Below the pieces are notes generated by a model. It was not told where the DNA came from and ran no database searches. It saw nothing but the letters and a program-made list of their open reading frames with translations. 64,000 bases of DNA. Source: JBBQLG01 sp964251665 (lineage in GTDB: Bacteria > Bacteroidota > Bacteroidia > Cytophagales > Spirosomataceae). A program made the position numbers and the translations under genes. The stretch spans positions 310,001-374,000 of the forward strand of contig CAXUKO010000002.1 of assembly GCA_964251665.1 (NCBI GenBank). Direction: 5' to 3'. Below, piece after piece: positions 50,357 through 59,900 of this stretch. The number at the start of each line of letters is the position of its first letter. Within the stretch, counting starts at the first letter, position 1.

Positions 50357-51673
50357 ATGAAAAAACGAATCATATTTTTCCTGTCTTTCGCCACGATACT
50401 CTCGGCCAAGGCGCAGAATCCCGCGCCGGGCAAAACACAGGCCCGCCCGGTCGTTATCAGTGGCGGCACTGTACACGTCGGCAATGGACAGGTTATACAG
50501 AATGGCCTGGTGGTGTTCAGCAACGGCGTCATCACCACTGTTGCCGATGGCACGCTGGTTAAGCTGAAACTCGACCCCAATACGGAAGTCGTTGACGCGA
50601 CGGGCAAGCATGTCTATCCCGGCTTCATCTCACCCGCTTCGACGGTGGGGTTACAGGAAGTTGGTGCCGTTCGGGCCACGGTCGATATGGGCGAAACGGG
50701 CCTGATTAATCCGAACGTGCGGGCGCTGATTGCGTACAATACCGATTCTGAAATTATCCCGACTATTCGCAACAACGGCGTTTTGCTCACGCAGGCTACC
50801 CCTCAGGGCGGCACCGTATCGGGCAGTTCGTCGGTGATGCAGGCCGACGGCTGGAACTGGGAGGATGCTGCTTTGCGAAAAGACGACGGCCTGTGGCTGA
50901 ACTGGCCCGGCTATTTCGCCCGGGAGTTCAGCCCGGAAGATTTCTCCATTACACTGAAAAAGAACGAGAAACGTATTGAGGTCATCAACGCGCTGCGCGC
51001 TACGTTCGCTGATGCTAAAGGGTACGCGGAAGGTATAGCCGGAGCTAAATCAGCTCCAGCTACAAACCTCAAATTAGCGGCCATGCGTGGCCTGTTTACG
51101 GGTGATCAGGCGCTGTACATCCGCGCCGATTATGCCAAAGACATCCTCGAAGCGGTGAAGTTCGCCCAGGCGATGGGGGTGAAACGGCCCGTAATTGTTG
51201 GGGGCGAAGAGTCGAACCGGGTAGCGGGTTTCCTAAAGGACAACAACGTGCCCGTGATTCTGAGTCGTTTACATCGCTTGCCTAACCGTACCGACGAAGA
51301 CGTAGATCTGCCGTACCGGATGCCGGGTATCCTGCAAAAGGCGGGTGTGCTGGTTGCTCTGAGTTACGACGACGAGTGGTGGCGGACGCGGAACCTGCCG
51401 TTCCTGGCGGGAACAGCCGTTGGCTTCGGGGTCACGGACCGCGAGGAGGCTCTGAAAATGATCACGTCAAACACGGCGAAGATTATGGGAATCGACAAAA
51501 CGGTTGGCACCCTCGAAACGGGTAAGCACGCGACGCTGTTCATCTCCAAAGGCGACGCCCTCGACATGCGCACGAACGTAGTAGAACAGGCCTTCATACA
51601 GGGCCGCAAAGTGAACCTCGACGACCGGCACAAGCGGTTATACAATACGTATCTGGAAAAGTACGGCAAGTAA
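50357..51673 (+). CDS. Exported amidohydrolase-like protein without HxH
   Basis: This 438-residue protein has a signal peptide (MKKRIIFFLSFATILSAKAQ) and the amidohydrolase barrel frame: GGTVHVGNGQ, VDATGKHVYPGFI, and a C-terminal TGKHATLFISKGD. Where active members have HxH, this reads PGFISPASTVGLQEVG. It resembles the first half of the upstream protein. It is probably a non-catalytic partner of that enzyme. A strong intrinsic terminator follows. Confidence 0.75.
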   Translation: MKKRIIFFLSFATILSAKAQNPAPGKTQARPVVISGGTVHVGNGQVIQNGLVVFSNGVITTVADGTLVKLKLDPNTEVVDATGKHVYPGFISPASTVGLQEVGAVRATVDMGETGLINPNVRALIAYNTDSEIIPTIRNNGVLLTQATPQGGTVSGSSSVMQADGWNWEDAALRKDDGLWLNWPGYFAREFSPEDFSITLKKNEKRIEVINALRATFADAKGYAEGIAGAKSAPATNLKLAAMRGLFTGDQALYIRADYAKDILEAVKFAQAMGVKRPVIVGGEESNRVAGFLKDNNVPVILSRLHRLPNRTDEDVDLPYRMPGILQKAGVLVALSYDDEWWRTRNLPFLAGTAVGFGVTDREEALKMITSNTAKIMGIDKTVGTLETGKHATLFISKGDALDMRTNVVEQAFIQGRKVNLDDRHKRLYNTYLEKYGK

Positions 51674-51725
51674 GGGTATGCTATGGTGTTGGGTTCTTAG
51701 CCCTGACACAACACTATTAAGGAAC

Positions 51726-51756
51726 ACGGGTCGGCGTTGAGTCGGCCCGTTTTTTT
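51726..51756 (+). terminator. Intrinsic terminator after the amidohydrolase pair
   Basis: A 10-bp stem (ACGGGTCGGC with GTCGGCCCGT, two G-T pairs) has a 5-nt loop and a run of seven T. This is the clearest classical Rho-independent terminator in the window. Confidence 0.8.
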
Positions 51757-51811
51757 ATGACCTTTGCACACCGGTCGTAGAGAGACAACAGCCGGGGTAC
51801 GCCACTCAACT

Positions 51812-52762
51812 ATGATCCGAATTTTTCAGCAGGACGAAACTGCCGTGCGTAAAGTCCGTGATATGGACTCGTTTTCCGATACCGAACGCACGTTATGGGT
51901 TGATCTTCAGCATCCTTCAAACGCCGAAATCAAAAGTGTGGAAGAGAAGTTCGACGTTGATTTCCTAAGTCGGCAGGAGCAGGCTGAGATCGAGAGCAGT
52001 TCGCGGTACATCGAAGAAGACGATTTTCTGATTGCCAATACCAATTTTCTGGTGCCCGATAAAGAGCACCGCTACACCAATGTGCCGGTTAGCTTTCTGC
52101 TGAAAGACGACACCCTGTTCACGTACCGCGATGGCGACCTGAAATCCTTCGCCGACACGGTGCGCAAGATCAAATCCAAACGCTCGGTCTTTAAAGACGG
52201 CGGGCAAATCATGATTGCCATTTTCGAGTCCCGGATCGACTACGACGCCGACCTGATCGAAATGGTATCGCAGGAAGTAAAGGCCATCAATAAACAACTC
52301 GACCTCGACTCGGACCTGAACCGCGAAACACTGCTGAACATTAACGATTATCAGGAACTGACCATGTCCATCCGGGAGAATGTCGTGGATAAACAGCGCG
52401 TTATCTCGTCCATGATCCGTTCCGATGGCTGGTTTACAGAGGAGGAGCAGCAGCGGCTGCGGACGCTCATCAAAGACATTAACTCGCTCATCGACCATAC
52501 GAATTTCATTTTCGAGCGGCTGGAATTTCTCCAGAATACCTTTCTCGGTCTGATTGATCTGGAGCAGAACCGGATCGTTAAAATCTTTACCGTCGTGTCG
52601 CTGGTATTCCTGCCGCCCACGCTCATTGCCAGCATCTACGGCATGAACTTCGACGTTATGCCCGAACTGCACTGGCGATTTGGGTACGCGTTTGGCATTG
52701 GGTTGATGGCGCTGTCGTCGCTGCTGACGGTGTTTATCTTCCGGCGTAAGAAGTGGTTATGA
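51812..52762 (+). CDS. CorA-type magnesium/cobalt channel
   Basis: This 316-residue CorA-family protein has a long cytoplasmic funnel domain and two C-terminal helices. The GMN signature (SIYGMNFDVMP) ends the first helix, at about residue 285. LEFLQNTFLGLIDLEQNRIVKIFTVVSLVFLPPTLIA precedes it. The tail FIFRRKKWL is basic, as expected on the cytoplasmic side. The chosen ATG at 51812 gives the usual length. It mediates Mg2+ uptake as a pentamer by family knowledge. Confidence 0.92.
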   Translation: MIRIFQQDETAVRKVRDMDSFSDTERTLWVDLQHPSNAEIKSVEEKFDVDFLSRQEQAEIESSSRYIEEDDFLIANTNFLVPDKEHRYTNVPVSFLLKDDTLFTYRDGDLKSFADTVRKIKSKRSVFKDGGQIMIAIFESRIDYDADLIEMVSQEVKAINKQLDLDSDLNRETLLNINDYQELTMSIRENVVDKQRVISSMIRSDGWFTEEEQQRLRTLIKDINSLIDHTNFIFERLEFLQNTFLGLIDLEQNRIVKIFTVVSLVFLPPTLIASIYGMNFDVMPELHWRFGYAFGIGLMALSSLLTVFIFRRKKWL

Positions 52763-52826
52763 GATAGATTAAACTATTTGGCCCGTAGTGCGTCTAATCT
52801 CTGAATAAACGCTTCTCCCAAAGGCC

Positions 52827-54344
52827 ATGAAAACGATACAGCCCTTTCTTCTACTTCTGACAGCCATTGTGGGTCTGGCGTCGTCGGGTTGCACCAATGC
52901 TCAATACGGCAGTCAACCCGGTTATAGTGATCCTAACTATGGCAATCAATCGTATCCCAATCAGGGATACGGTAACCAGCCCTACGCCAATCAGCAGCCA
53001 TATAGCAATCAGCCGGGATACGGCCAACCGGGGTACGATAATCCCGATTTTTACAGCTCATTATCGCCCTATGGGCAGTGGGTACAAACACCCGAATGCG
53101 GCACCGTCTGGATTCCGCAGGTGGCACCCGGTTTTCAGCCCTACGCTACCAACGGCCACTGGGTCGTGACGGAGTATGGCAATACCTGGGTGTCTGACTA
53201 CGCCTGGGGCTGGGCACCGTTTCACTACGGCCGCTGGTACTACGACAATTATCGGGGCTGGGCCTGGGTGCCAGGAACCGACTGGGGCCCGGCTTGGGTA
53301 TCGTGGCGGTCAGGTGGTGGCTATTATGGCTGGGCACCACTTGGCCCCGGCATGAACGTCGGCGTGAATGTGAACATCAATATTGCGCCTAATTTCTGGA
53401 CCTTTGTGCCGCAGATATACATCACCAGTCCACAGATATACAGCTATTATGTGCCCCGGCCGCGTGTGATTAATATCTACCAGAACACGACCTATATCAA
53501 TAATATCTATCGGTCCAACAACCGGGCTTACTATTATGGACCTCCCCGCAATGAGATCGAGAATGTAACGCGTCGGTCCGTACCCGTGTACCGCATCGAA
53601 CGGCAGGACCGGCCGGGCCGCTACGATATTCAGAATGGAGCTGTACGGATATACCAGCCTGATATTGCCCGTAATAGCCGCGGATCTTATACGCCATCGG
53701 GCAATGGAAATGGTCGGAGTGGCAACAACAGTGGCGGGTACAGCCAGCCTAACCAGCGTGAGTATACACCCAATACCGGTGGCCGGGATGGAGTATATTC
53801 TACCCCGTTTGATAATCGCCCGCCTGCCAGCCGGGGCCGTAGTTATGACCCAGCACCAACGCCGTCTACTCCGAATCGGAGCTACGACGATAACCGGTCG
53901 CGGGGAGGTTACTCATCACAGCAGCCTCCGTCACCGGTAGCGACACCAGCGCCCACTACGCCCGACCGGAGTTACGATGACAGTCGGTCGCGCGGTGGGT
54001 ATTCGCCCCGTCAGCCGGTCGATATGGCTCCACCAGCCTCCAGCCGGGGGAGTTTCGATCCGGGACAGTCGCGGGGGAGTTACACGCCACCGGCTCAACC
54101 CACCCCGGAACGGCCGACATTTGACCGGGGTGAGCGGCCACAGTCCGGCTCGTTCGAACAGCGGGGTGGTGGTTTCCAGCAACCCCGGGGTCAGGAGCAG
54201 CCACAGCAGGGTCGGGGCAGCTACCAACCGCAACCTGTGCCGCAGCAAGCCGCACCCAGAACAGAACCGGGCGCGCGCCAGGAAGCCGCTCCGGCTGGTG
54301 GTGGCCAGCCCAATAACGGACGGGGTAGCCGGGGACCCCGGTAA
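52827..54344 (+). CDS. DUF6600-type lipoprotein with YXNQ repeats and Gly/Arg/Pro-rich tail
   Basis: This 505-residue protein has a probable lipoprotein signal (LASSGC, Cys at about residue 21). A Tyr/Gln/Asn/Pro-rich stretch (YGNQPYANQ-type units) follows, then a Trp-rich domain of repeats of the type GHWVVTEYGNTWVSDYAWGWAPFHYGRW and GWAWVPGTDWGPAWVSW, which marks DUF6600. The second half is low-complexity (SRGSYTP, PQPVPQ). It is likely envelope-anchored. The function of the Trp repeat domain is not known. Confidence 0.8.
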   Translation: MKTIQPFLLLLTAIVGLASSGCTNAQYGSQPGYSDPNYGNQSYPNQGYGNQPYANQQPYSNQPGYGQPGYDNPDFYSSLSPYGQWVQTPECGTVWIPQVAPGFQPYATNGHWVVTEYGNTWVSDYAWGWAPFHYGRWYYDNYRGWAWVPGTDWGPAWVSWRSGGGYYGWAPLGPGMNVGVNVNINIAPNFWTFVPQIYITSPQIYSYYVPRPRVINIYQNTTYINNIYRSNNRAYYYGPPRNEIENVTRRSVPVYRIERQDRPGRYDIQNGAVRIYQPDIARNSRGSYTPSGNGNGRSGNNSGGYSQPNQREYTPNTGGRDGVYSTPFDNRPPASRGRSYDPAPTPSTPNRSYDDNRSRGGYSSQQPPSPVATPAPTTPDRSYDDSRSRGGYSPRQPVDMAPPASSRGSFDPGQSRGSYTPPAQPTPERPTFDRGERPQSGSFEQRGGGFQQPRGQEQPQQGRGSYQPQPVPQQAAPRTEPGARQEAAPAGGGQPNNGRGSRGPR

Positions 54345-54379
54345 ACGAGCGTAGCATTTACGCCTGATACTGGTAAACA

Positions 54380-54413
54380 CGGCAATGGGGACCTCTAAAG
54401 GTTCCCATTGCCG
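54380..54413. terminator. Hairpin between convergent genes
   Basis: A 15-bp stem, CGGCAATGGGGACCT with its complement and one G-T pair, has a 4-nt loop (CTAA) and is followed by TTTA. It overlaps the end of the small membrane protein gene. Confidence 0.55.
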
Positions 54414-54625
54414 TTTATCGGCTGCCGGGACCGGGCCACCTGAAGCGTAAGCAGGCCAATTATGCCAATGAGCAATAAGGTACCCCCGGCCAGAGTCAGG
54501 GCAAACGTTGCCGCGATGAGCAGATCACCCAGTTGCAGTCCAATGCCAATAATCAGCAGGAGGCCACCCAATAGGGCCATTAACCGAAAGACCTTTGTTG
54601 TCTGTTGTGTTTTAGAAGTGTCCAT
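54395..54625 (-). CDS. Small two-span membrane protein
   Basis: This 76-residue protein has two hydrophobic helices (about residues 14-32 and 36-60) with a basic end (VARSRQPINGNGNL). I do not recognise a family. It converges with the DUF6600 gene and shares a hairpin with its end. Coding is supported by the hydrophobic pattern and a clean start codon. Confidence 0.5.
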   Translation of the reverse strand: MDTSKTQQTTKVFRLMALLGGLLLIIGIGLQLGDLLIAATFALTLAGGTLLLIGIIGLLTLQVARSRQPINGNGNL

Positions 54626-54708
54626 ACGTACTACAAAAAGAAGGGGTTATAACGCAGTAAGTATACTGTTTTTCTGCTGATTGAGAGTGGGCTGTCCCGT
54701 AATCAGAA

Positions 54709-57700
54709 TTACTTCTGCATGAATAAGCCAGCGGTGGCAGTGGCGAACTGGAGCCGGGCGTTCGCTTCAAACGTCATGCGTCTGGCCACGGCGTTGGTAA
54801 TGGTTAGCCTAATGACATGGCCATTTTTTATAAGTACATCGTCACAAACGGTCGGTACACGGCCACAGCTCCAGGTCGTGACTGCATCCCAGTCGCCGGA
54901 GGCCAGACTCGCGCAGGTTCCCCGGCTAATCACGATATCATCCAGCAGCAGCTGATCGCGCGAGCCCGACGTGCCGACACCCGTCCAGTAGTACTGCCAC
55001 AGCAACTGGACGTAGGGTTTGTTGAGCAGCGCAGCGGGCAACGCAACCGGCCCGATAACCTGACTGTGACCGGCAGTGGCGTTCCGCACGTACTCGACAG
55101 GGTTATTCGAGCCATCGGGCAAATCCTGAAACGGGCCGCTGTTACCAACCCGGTACCGTAATCGAATCCGGTACTGGCGGCTGTTGGGCGTTACCGTACC
55201 GCTCCGCCAGGTTACGGAGGCTTCCGTCAGACCCGACGTTCGCAGGGCCAGCAACGCCCCACCCAGCGCCCCTGAAAGATAGCCGTCATTGCTGCCGCCC
55301 GTGTTGATAAAGGAGATACCGTTCGTTCCTAATCCATTGATGCGGGTGCTGCTGCTATAGTTATAAGCCCCTTTTACGGTATCGGCAATGGTGGCTGTCA
55401 GGGTCGGGTCGGACTGATTCATCAGGACAAAGTGCATATTGGCCGGGTAGGTAGCTGCGGGTGCCGTTGCTGACCAACTGGGAAATTGGTACTCACAATT
55501 GACCAGTGAGAAGGCTTTCGGTTTATAACTGAATGATTCATCGAGATCGAAAACCGCCAGCAAACTCCGGTCAGCCGTTGGGTTGTAGGTATAGATCGTA
55601 TCCGTCGAGATAATGCTGTTGCCTTCTTTCCAGTATTTAAACGTATAACCCGCTTTAGCTCTTGCCGTCAGCGTGATGTCGTTGTTCTGAAAGTAAATTC
55701 CCGTCCACGGATAGGGCGTAGCAGCCACACCAACTGTAGTGGGCAGAATATCAATAGTGTTCACTTTTACGTAGCCCTGAGCGTCGTTAGAGACGGCAAC
55801 GGTCAGGCTTTGACTGGCTGGCAGACCGAACTTTGCCTGGATATGGGCGCGGGCGTAGATAGGACGCTGCTGCACAAACGTGTTCATGTCAGTGAGGTTA
55901 CGCAGCCAGCCATCGTAAGTAGTACCGGAGGTCCAGCGGGCAAAATGCTCCGGCATATACGGCTGGTAATCCTGCTGGAAGGCCGCTAATTGCGTCGTCA
56001 TGCGCTCCGGTGAGAACGTAGTATTAAGTAGATCGGCATAGCGGTTGATAAAGTACGTTTTAAAGGCCGGAACGTCCAGCAGTCGCCGGAAAAACAGCGT
56101 GTACTCATTGTCGGCGGTGGCTATATCGAGCGTCGGGTGCGTATAGGAGTTCTTCAGGCCAAGCCCGTAATCCATATCTTTCACCATCCACCGCCAGCGG
56201 CCATCCTGGCCCCAGGGGGCATTGGGCAGGTACTGGTTCGTTTGCTTCCGCCAGAGCTGCTGGTTGTTATGGGGCCAGTCTGTATTGGTAGCATAGATTT
56301 CGGCTATTTCATAATCGGCCAGACTTTCAAGGTTGATCTTGGTTTTCGCGTAGGCATAATCAACCGGATTATTTTGGTTGAAATAGTCCTTCAGAGCGTT
56401 GAAAGCCAACAGGTTACCGGCATCTGCCGTGAAGCCGAAACGAATGTCGACCAGATCGACGCTGTCGGCATTAACGGCGTAATTTCGGTTCAGGTACACC
56501 TTGTCATATCGCTCATACAAGCTATGCACCCCCCAGTACTCGCCGTTTACGAACAGCACACCCGGCCGGTTGGCCTGCGTATCAACGTGCAGATGGCGAA
56601 TCATGGTCTGCATGTAGGCATCAATAATCAGGCTGTAATCCCAGTCATTACCGCCACTTCGGAGGATGAGGTGGTTGTAAAAGAGGGAGGCTGGTCGGCT
56701 GGTAAAAAAAGGATACTGAAAATCAGCATCGCCGTAGAGCCGCAGGCTTTTTCGGGGAAACCCCCTGGAGCAGTTGCCATGTACCTGTAGCCCGATTGGC
56801 TGATTAAGGACGGACGCGTTATTCAGGAAAAACTCCACATTAGCGCGTCGCTGCCAGGCATCGCCATCATTGGAAAAATTCCCCGGGGTGCAGTCGTCGA
56901 TACTGAACGTGGGGTTGGTTGCCCGGAGGTTGTCAAACGTAACCCCAGCGGTGTAAATGCCGGTATTGTAGTCAAAAAGGTCTTTCTCGTTCAAAACAAC
57001 CGACACAACCGGTACAGCATAACGCCCTGCGGTGGGCGAAATAAAATACGTTTGGGTGACAATGTCGCTGGTAATGGCATTGGCTTTGTAGGCAACCGCC
57101 CGGACAACGGTTCCTTTGTATACCGGACTTTTGGGGAAGTAAGGCTGGATATTATCGGGGGCGTAGTAAAACGTGGATGCTTTAACGGACACGCTGTTGG
57201 GGCTGTTCGAGCGGTCGCTGATCGGGATTGCCCCCGAGTAGGTCGCCGTTTGATAGGAGCCATTCAGCAGGTCGCCATACGGCTGTCCTGGTGCCTGCGG
57301 GTAACTGTTTTTGTAGGGAAACGTAACCGCATTGGGATTGCCGGGGTCAGGATCGGAGCCATCCAGCGTATAGTAGATCGTGGCCGCTGGGTCGGAAGAA
57401 CTGATGGATAAACTGAAATCGCTGGTGTAAAAGCCGCCTTTTTGCGAAAACGTCGGTGCGGTTACAAACTGCGGATAGCCGGTACTGCCGTTGTTCGTCG
57501 CGCCCGGACTACTTTGATTGGTCTGAAAATAGCGCCAGTCAGCGCTGCCATCGGGCTGGCGTCCCCTCGAAACATCCGCACGCTGAGCACCAAAGGTCAG
57601 GCTGTCTGCTACCGTTATCCCATCAGCCCGGTAAAGCCCCAACTGTTCGCTGTCGGCCGACAGTTTGAAACTGACGTGTAGTATACCCCGACTGGGTTCC

Positions 57701-57990
57701 CCGCTGGCCCACATCAGCAGGTAGCCATTGGCAGGAACAAGGGTTTGCGCCGAGCCGGTTGGTACGCGGTATTTGGTTGGTGAAGCCAGGTTGTCGGTCA
57801 GGTAGTACCCGCCAATGTCAACCGCGAATCCATTGGGATTATAGATCTCAAACCAGTCTTCGTAGGCACCGGAGCCATCGGCCAGTGTACGGCTGTTCGA
57901 GGCCATGAACTCGTTGATGTACAGTTGCTGGCTGTGTGCGGATGAGCCTAACCCCAGCAATAGCAGCAGGGTGGATAAACCTTTTTTCAT
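54709..57990 (-). CDS. CotH kinase-family surface protein with lamin-tail domain
   Basis: This 1093-residue exported protein has a signal peptide (MKKGLSTLLLLLGLGSSAHSQ). Next comes a lamin-tail domain (YINEFMASN, YEDWFEIYNPNGFAVDIGGYYLTDN) and a chitobiase C-terminal-like module (PAATIYYTLDGSDPD). A CotH kinase domain follows (LRLYGDADFQYPF, LRSGGNDWDYSLIIDAYMQ, KDMDYGLG), then Ig-like repeats. The C-terminus GDWDAVTTWSCGRVPT is a G8-like end rather than the usual type IX tail. CotH proteins in other bacteria phosphorylate surface or spore coat proteins; here the target is unknown. Confidence 0.85.
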   Translation of the reverse strand: MKKGLSTLLLLLGLGSSAHSQQLYINEFMASNSRTLADGSGAYEDWFEIYNPNGFAVDIGGYYLTDNLASPTKYRVPTGSAQTLVPANGYLLMWASGEPSRGILHVSFKLSADSEQLGLYRADGITVADSLTFGAQRADVSRGRQPDGSADWRYFQTNQSSPGATNNGSTGYPQFVTAPTFSQKGGFYTSDFSLSISSSDPAATIYYTLDGSDPDPGNPNAVTFPYKNSYPQAPGQPYGDLLNGSYQTATYSGAIPISDRSNSPNSVSVKASTFYYAPDNIQPYFPKSPVYKGTVVRAVAYKANAITSDIVTQTYFISPTAGRYAVPVVSVVLNEKDLFDYNTGIYTAGVTFDNLRATNPTFSIDDCTPGNFSNDGDAWQRRANVEFFLNNASVLNQPIGLQVHGNCSRGFPRKSLRLYGDADFQYPFFTSRPASLFYNHLILRSGGNDWDYSLIIDAYMQTMIRHLHVDTQANRPGVLFVNGEYWGVHSLYERYDKVYLNRNYAVNADSVDLVDIRFGFTADAGNLLAFNALKDYFNQNNPVDYAYAKTKINLESLADYEIAEIYATNTDWPHNNQQLWRKQTNQYLPNAPWGQDGRWRWMVKDMDYGLGLKNSYTHPTLDIATADNEYTLFFRRLLDVPAFKTYFINRYADLLNTTFSPERMTTQLAAFQQDYQPYMPEHFARWTSGTTYDGWLRNLTDMNTFVQQRPIYARAHIQAKFGLPASQSLTVAVSNDAQGYVKVNTIDILPTTVGVAATPYPWTGIYFQNNDITLTARAKAGYTFKYWKEGNSIISTDTIYTYNPTADRSLLAVFDLDESFSYKPKAFSLVNCEYQFPSWSATAPAATYPANMHFVLMNQSDPTLTATIADTVKGAYNYSSSTRINGLGTNGISFINTGGSNDGYLSGALGGALLALRTSGLTEASVTWRSGTVTPNSRQYRIRLRYRVGNSGPFQDLPDGSNNPVEYVRNATAGHSQVIGPVALPAALLNKPYVQLLWQYYWTGVGTSGSRDQLLLDDIVISRGTCASLASGDWDAVTTWSCGRVPTVCDDVLIKNGHVIRLTITNAVARRMTFEANARLQFATATAGLFMQK

Positions 57991-58032
57991 GGGTGCAAAC
58001 GGTGGGAAATGGGTACTCTATTGGACGTGCTG

Positions 58033-58065
58033 GCCCCACACCGGTCATTTTTGCCGGTGTGGGGC
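58033..58065. terminator. Hairpin between the M14 peptidase and CotH genes
   Basis: A perfect 12-bp stem (GCCCCACACCGG and complement) with a 9-nt loop lies between two minus-strand genes, 21 bases past the M14 stop. It is not followed by a T run. Confidence 0.5.
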
Positions 58066-58085
58066 TCATTTGAAAATTAGTTGAT

Positions 58086-59819
58086 TTACTTTTTCCTGAC
58101 AGCATCCAACCGATAAACCGGGTAACGGTTATGAGTTATCTCGTAGTAAGGCGTCTGCCGGTAGATGAAGTCCAGCTGCGCATCGGCACTCTCGGCGAAG
58201 GCTTTGTCCGACGCCCGTTTGTCAGCCAGCTTCTGGCGTAGCGCCGGGTCTTTTTTGAGCAGATCGGCGGCCGTATCTTCAAAAATATAGTCCGAAAAGT
58301 ACTCCTTCTGATCCAGCATGCTGTCGAAAAAATTCCAGGCAAAAAACGAGTCGATACCCTGCGGCTCCAGTGTCTCAACAATAAACCGGTTGGTAACCTG
58401 ATTGACGAAAATTACACAGTCACCCTTATAAAATTGAATTTGTTGCCGCTCCGCCCTGACGCTGACACCGGTATGCAGAAAGCGCCCTTCAAACGGTCGT
58501 TGCGGACTTTTATACGCGTCAATGTAGTATGCATCCACGGCCATCAGCGAGTCTTTAGCCAGCGTTTCTACCCGAACACCATTGTACTTGAGCCGTTCAA
58601 TGATTTCCGCCCACCCCTGCGGAATCACATAGGCCAGCGGTTTTTCGGCGGTCAGGTCGGCTACAAACGTATTCTGGTATGGAATCCGCTTCGTGAAGGG
58701 CTTCGATCGGTCGTAATAGAGTCGTTTCAGGCCTGATACGTCGCTGGGTTTGTACGCAGCTTCGTAGCCCATAAACGTGATCGAATCGGTTTGGCCACGG
58801 TCGAGTTTGTAGGTCAGGGCAAACGTTTTTTGCGCCCGAACGGCGGCATCGGCGCGTTGTTTGTTGGCCAGAATCGTTTTGGCATCGCGGTCGCAGAGTC
58901 GGATGGCTTCTTCGTCGAACGCATACGTGCCGCGTACCCGCGCCGGAAAATCCTTCCACATGTGCGTCTCCACCGTAAAGCCGAAGCAATTGAACAGGGC
59001 GGCATAACCTGTCGAATACCGGGGCGAATCGTTGTAGCCGAGCAACCCGCTCTCCGGGGTATCCTTGAAATTATTGACGTACGGAGCTGGCTGAAATCCC
59101 CGGGTCGTCAGCGCCTTGTCCAGATCCGACTGAAACGTCCGGGTCATATAGCCCGACACCATCGGGTGAAGCTTGTCCTTCTGTGTCGCGAAATACGTGA
59201 CGACATGCTGATAATCGGCTCCGTCGCTGGTGTGGTTGTCGATCAACACCTGTGGCTTGAGTCGCTGAAAGAGCCGCTGAAACGCCCGCGTATTCTCCGC
59301 ATCTGCCTTAATGAAATCACGATTGAGATTCAGGTTGCGGGCATTACCCCGGAACCCGTACGTGTCAGGTCCGTTCTGGTTCGCCCGGGAAACGCCCCGG
59401 TTCAGAGCGCCATCCACATTGTAAACCGGCAAAATGGCCAGCAGCACGTTCTTTGGCAGCTTGTTGGCCCGCAGCATATCCCGCGCCAGCATCATGCAGG
59501 CGTCAATGCCTTCGGGTTCGCCGGGGTGAATACCGTTGATGATCAGTAGCGTTACCCGGTCGGATCGGGCCGTAAAAACTCTGTCTGCCGAGAGCAGCAG
59601 GACGTGCAGGGGTTTGCCAACATCCGTCTGGCCAATTTCTTCCAGTTTGGCCTGCTCGTACTGCCTGTCCAGCTGCTGGTAGTAACTGATAATCTGGGCA
59701 TACTTAGCCGTTTCCCGTCCCTGACTCCGTTCGTAGGGGGTCAGCAGGTTGGTAGACTGAGCGAAGCCCGAACTGGTGAGCAGGCTGACTGGCAAAAGCA
59801 GAATGAACAGGTTTTTCAT
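58086..59819 (-). CDS. Exported M14-family metallopeptidase
   Basis: This 577-residue zinc carboxypeptidase-type protein has a signal peptide (MKNLFILLLPVSLLTSSGFAQ). Its metal site is in LLIINGIHPGEPEGIDA (His and Glu) and VLIDNHTSDGADYQH (third ligand His). The catalytic Glu is expected in FTVETHMWKDF. ARNLNLNRDFIKAD and YNVDGALNRG are further family blocks. It is likely periplasmic, with peptide or peptidoglycan-related substrates; exact specificity is not predictable. Confidence 0.88.
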   Translation of the reverse strand: MKNLFILLLPVSLLTSSGFAQSTNLLTPYERSQGRETAKYAQIISYYQQLDRQYEQAKLEEIGQTDVGKPLHVLLLSADRVFTARSDRVTLLIINGIHPGEPEGIDACMMLARDMLRANKLPKNVLLAILPVYNVDGALNRGVSRANQNGPDTYGFRGNARNLNLNRDFIKADAENTRAFQRLFQRLKPQVLIDNHTSDGADYQHVVTYFATQKDKLHPMVSGYMTRTFQSDLDKALTTRGFQPAPYVNNFKDTPESGLLGYNDSPRYSTGYAALFNCFGFTVETHMWKDFPARVRGTYAFDEEAIRLCDRDAKTILANKQRADAAVRAQKTFALTYKLDRGQTDSITFMGYEAAYKPSDVSGLKRLYYDRSKPFTKRIPYQNTFVADLTAEKPLAYVIPQGWAEIIERLKYNGVRVETLAKDSLMAVDAYYIDAYKSPQRPFEGRFLHTGVSVRAERQQIQFYKGDCVIFVNQVTNRFIVETLEPQGIDSFFAWNFFDSMLDQKEYFSDYIFEDTAADLLKKDPALRQKLADKRASDKAFAESADAQLDFIYRQTPYYEITHNRYPVYRLDAVRKK

Positions 59820-59839
59820 AAATATGGTGGTTTGTTGAC

Positions 59840-59900
59840 CGGAGTTGACCTGGAAGTACGCCGTACCTTCAAGGTACGGCGTACTTCCAGGTCAACTCCG
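59840..59900. repeat. Near-perfect palindrome after the FUSC gene
   Basis: Two perfectly complementary 30-bp arms flank a single C. It abuts the FUSC stop codon at 59901 and lies 20 bases before the M14 start. Both neighbours are on the minus strand. The arm sequence is unique in the window. Confidence 0.85.
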
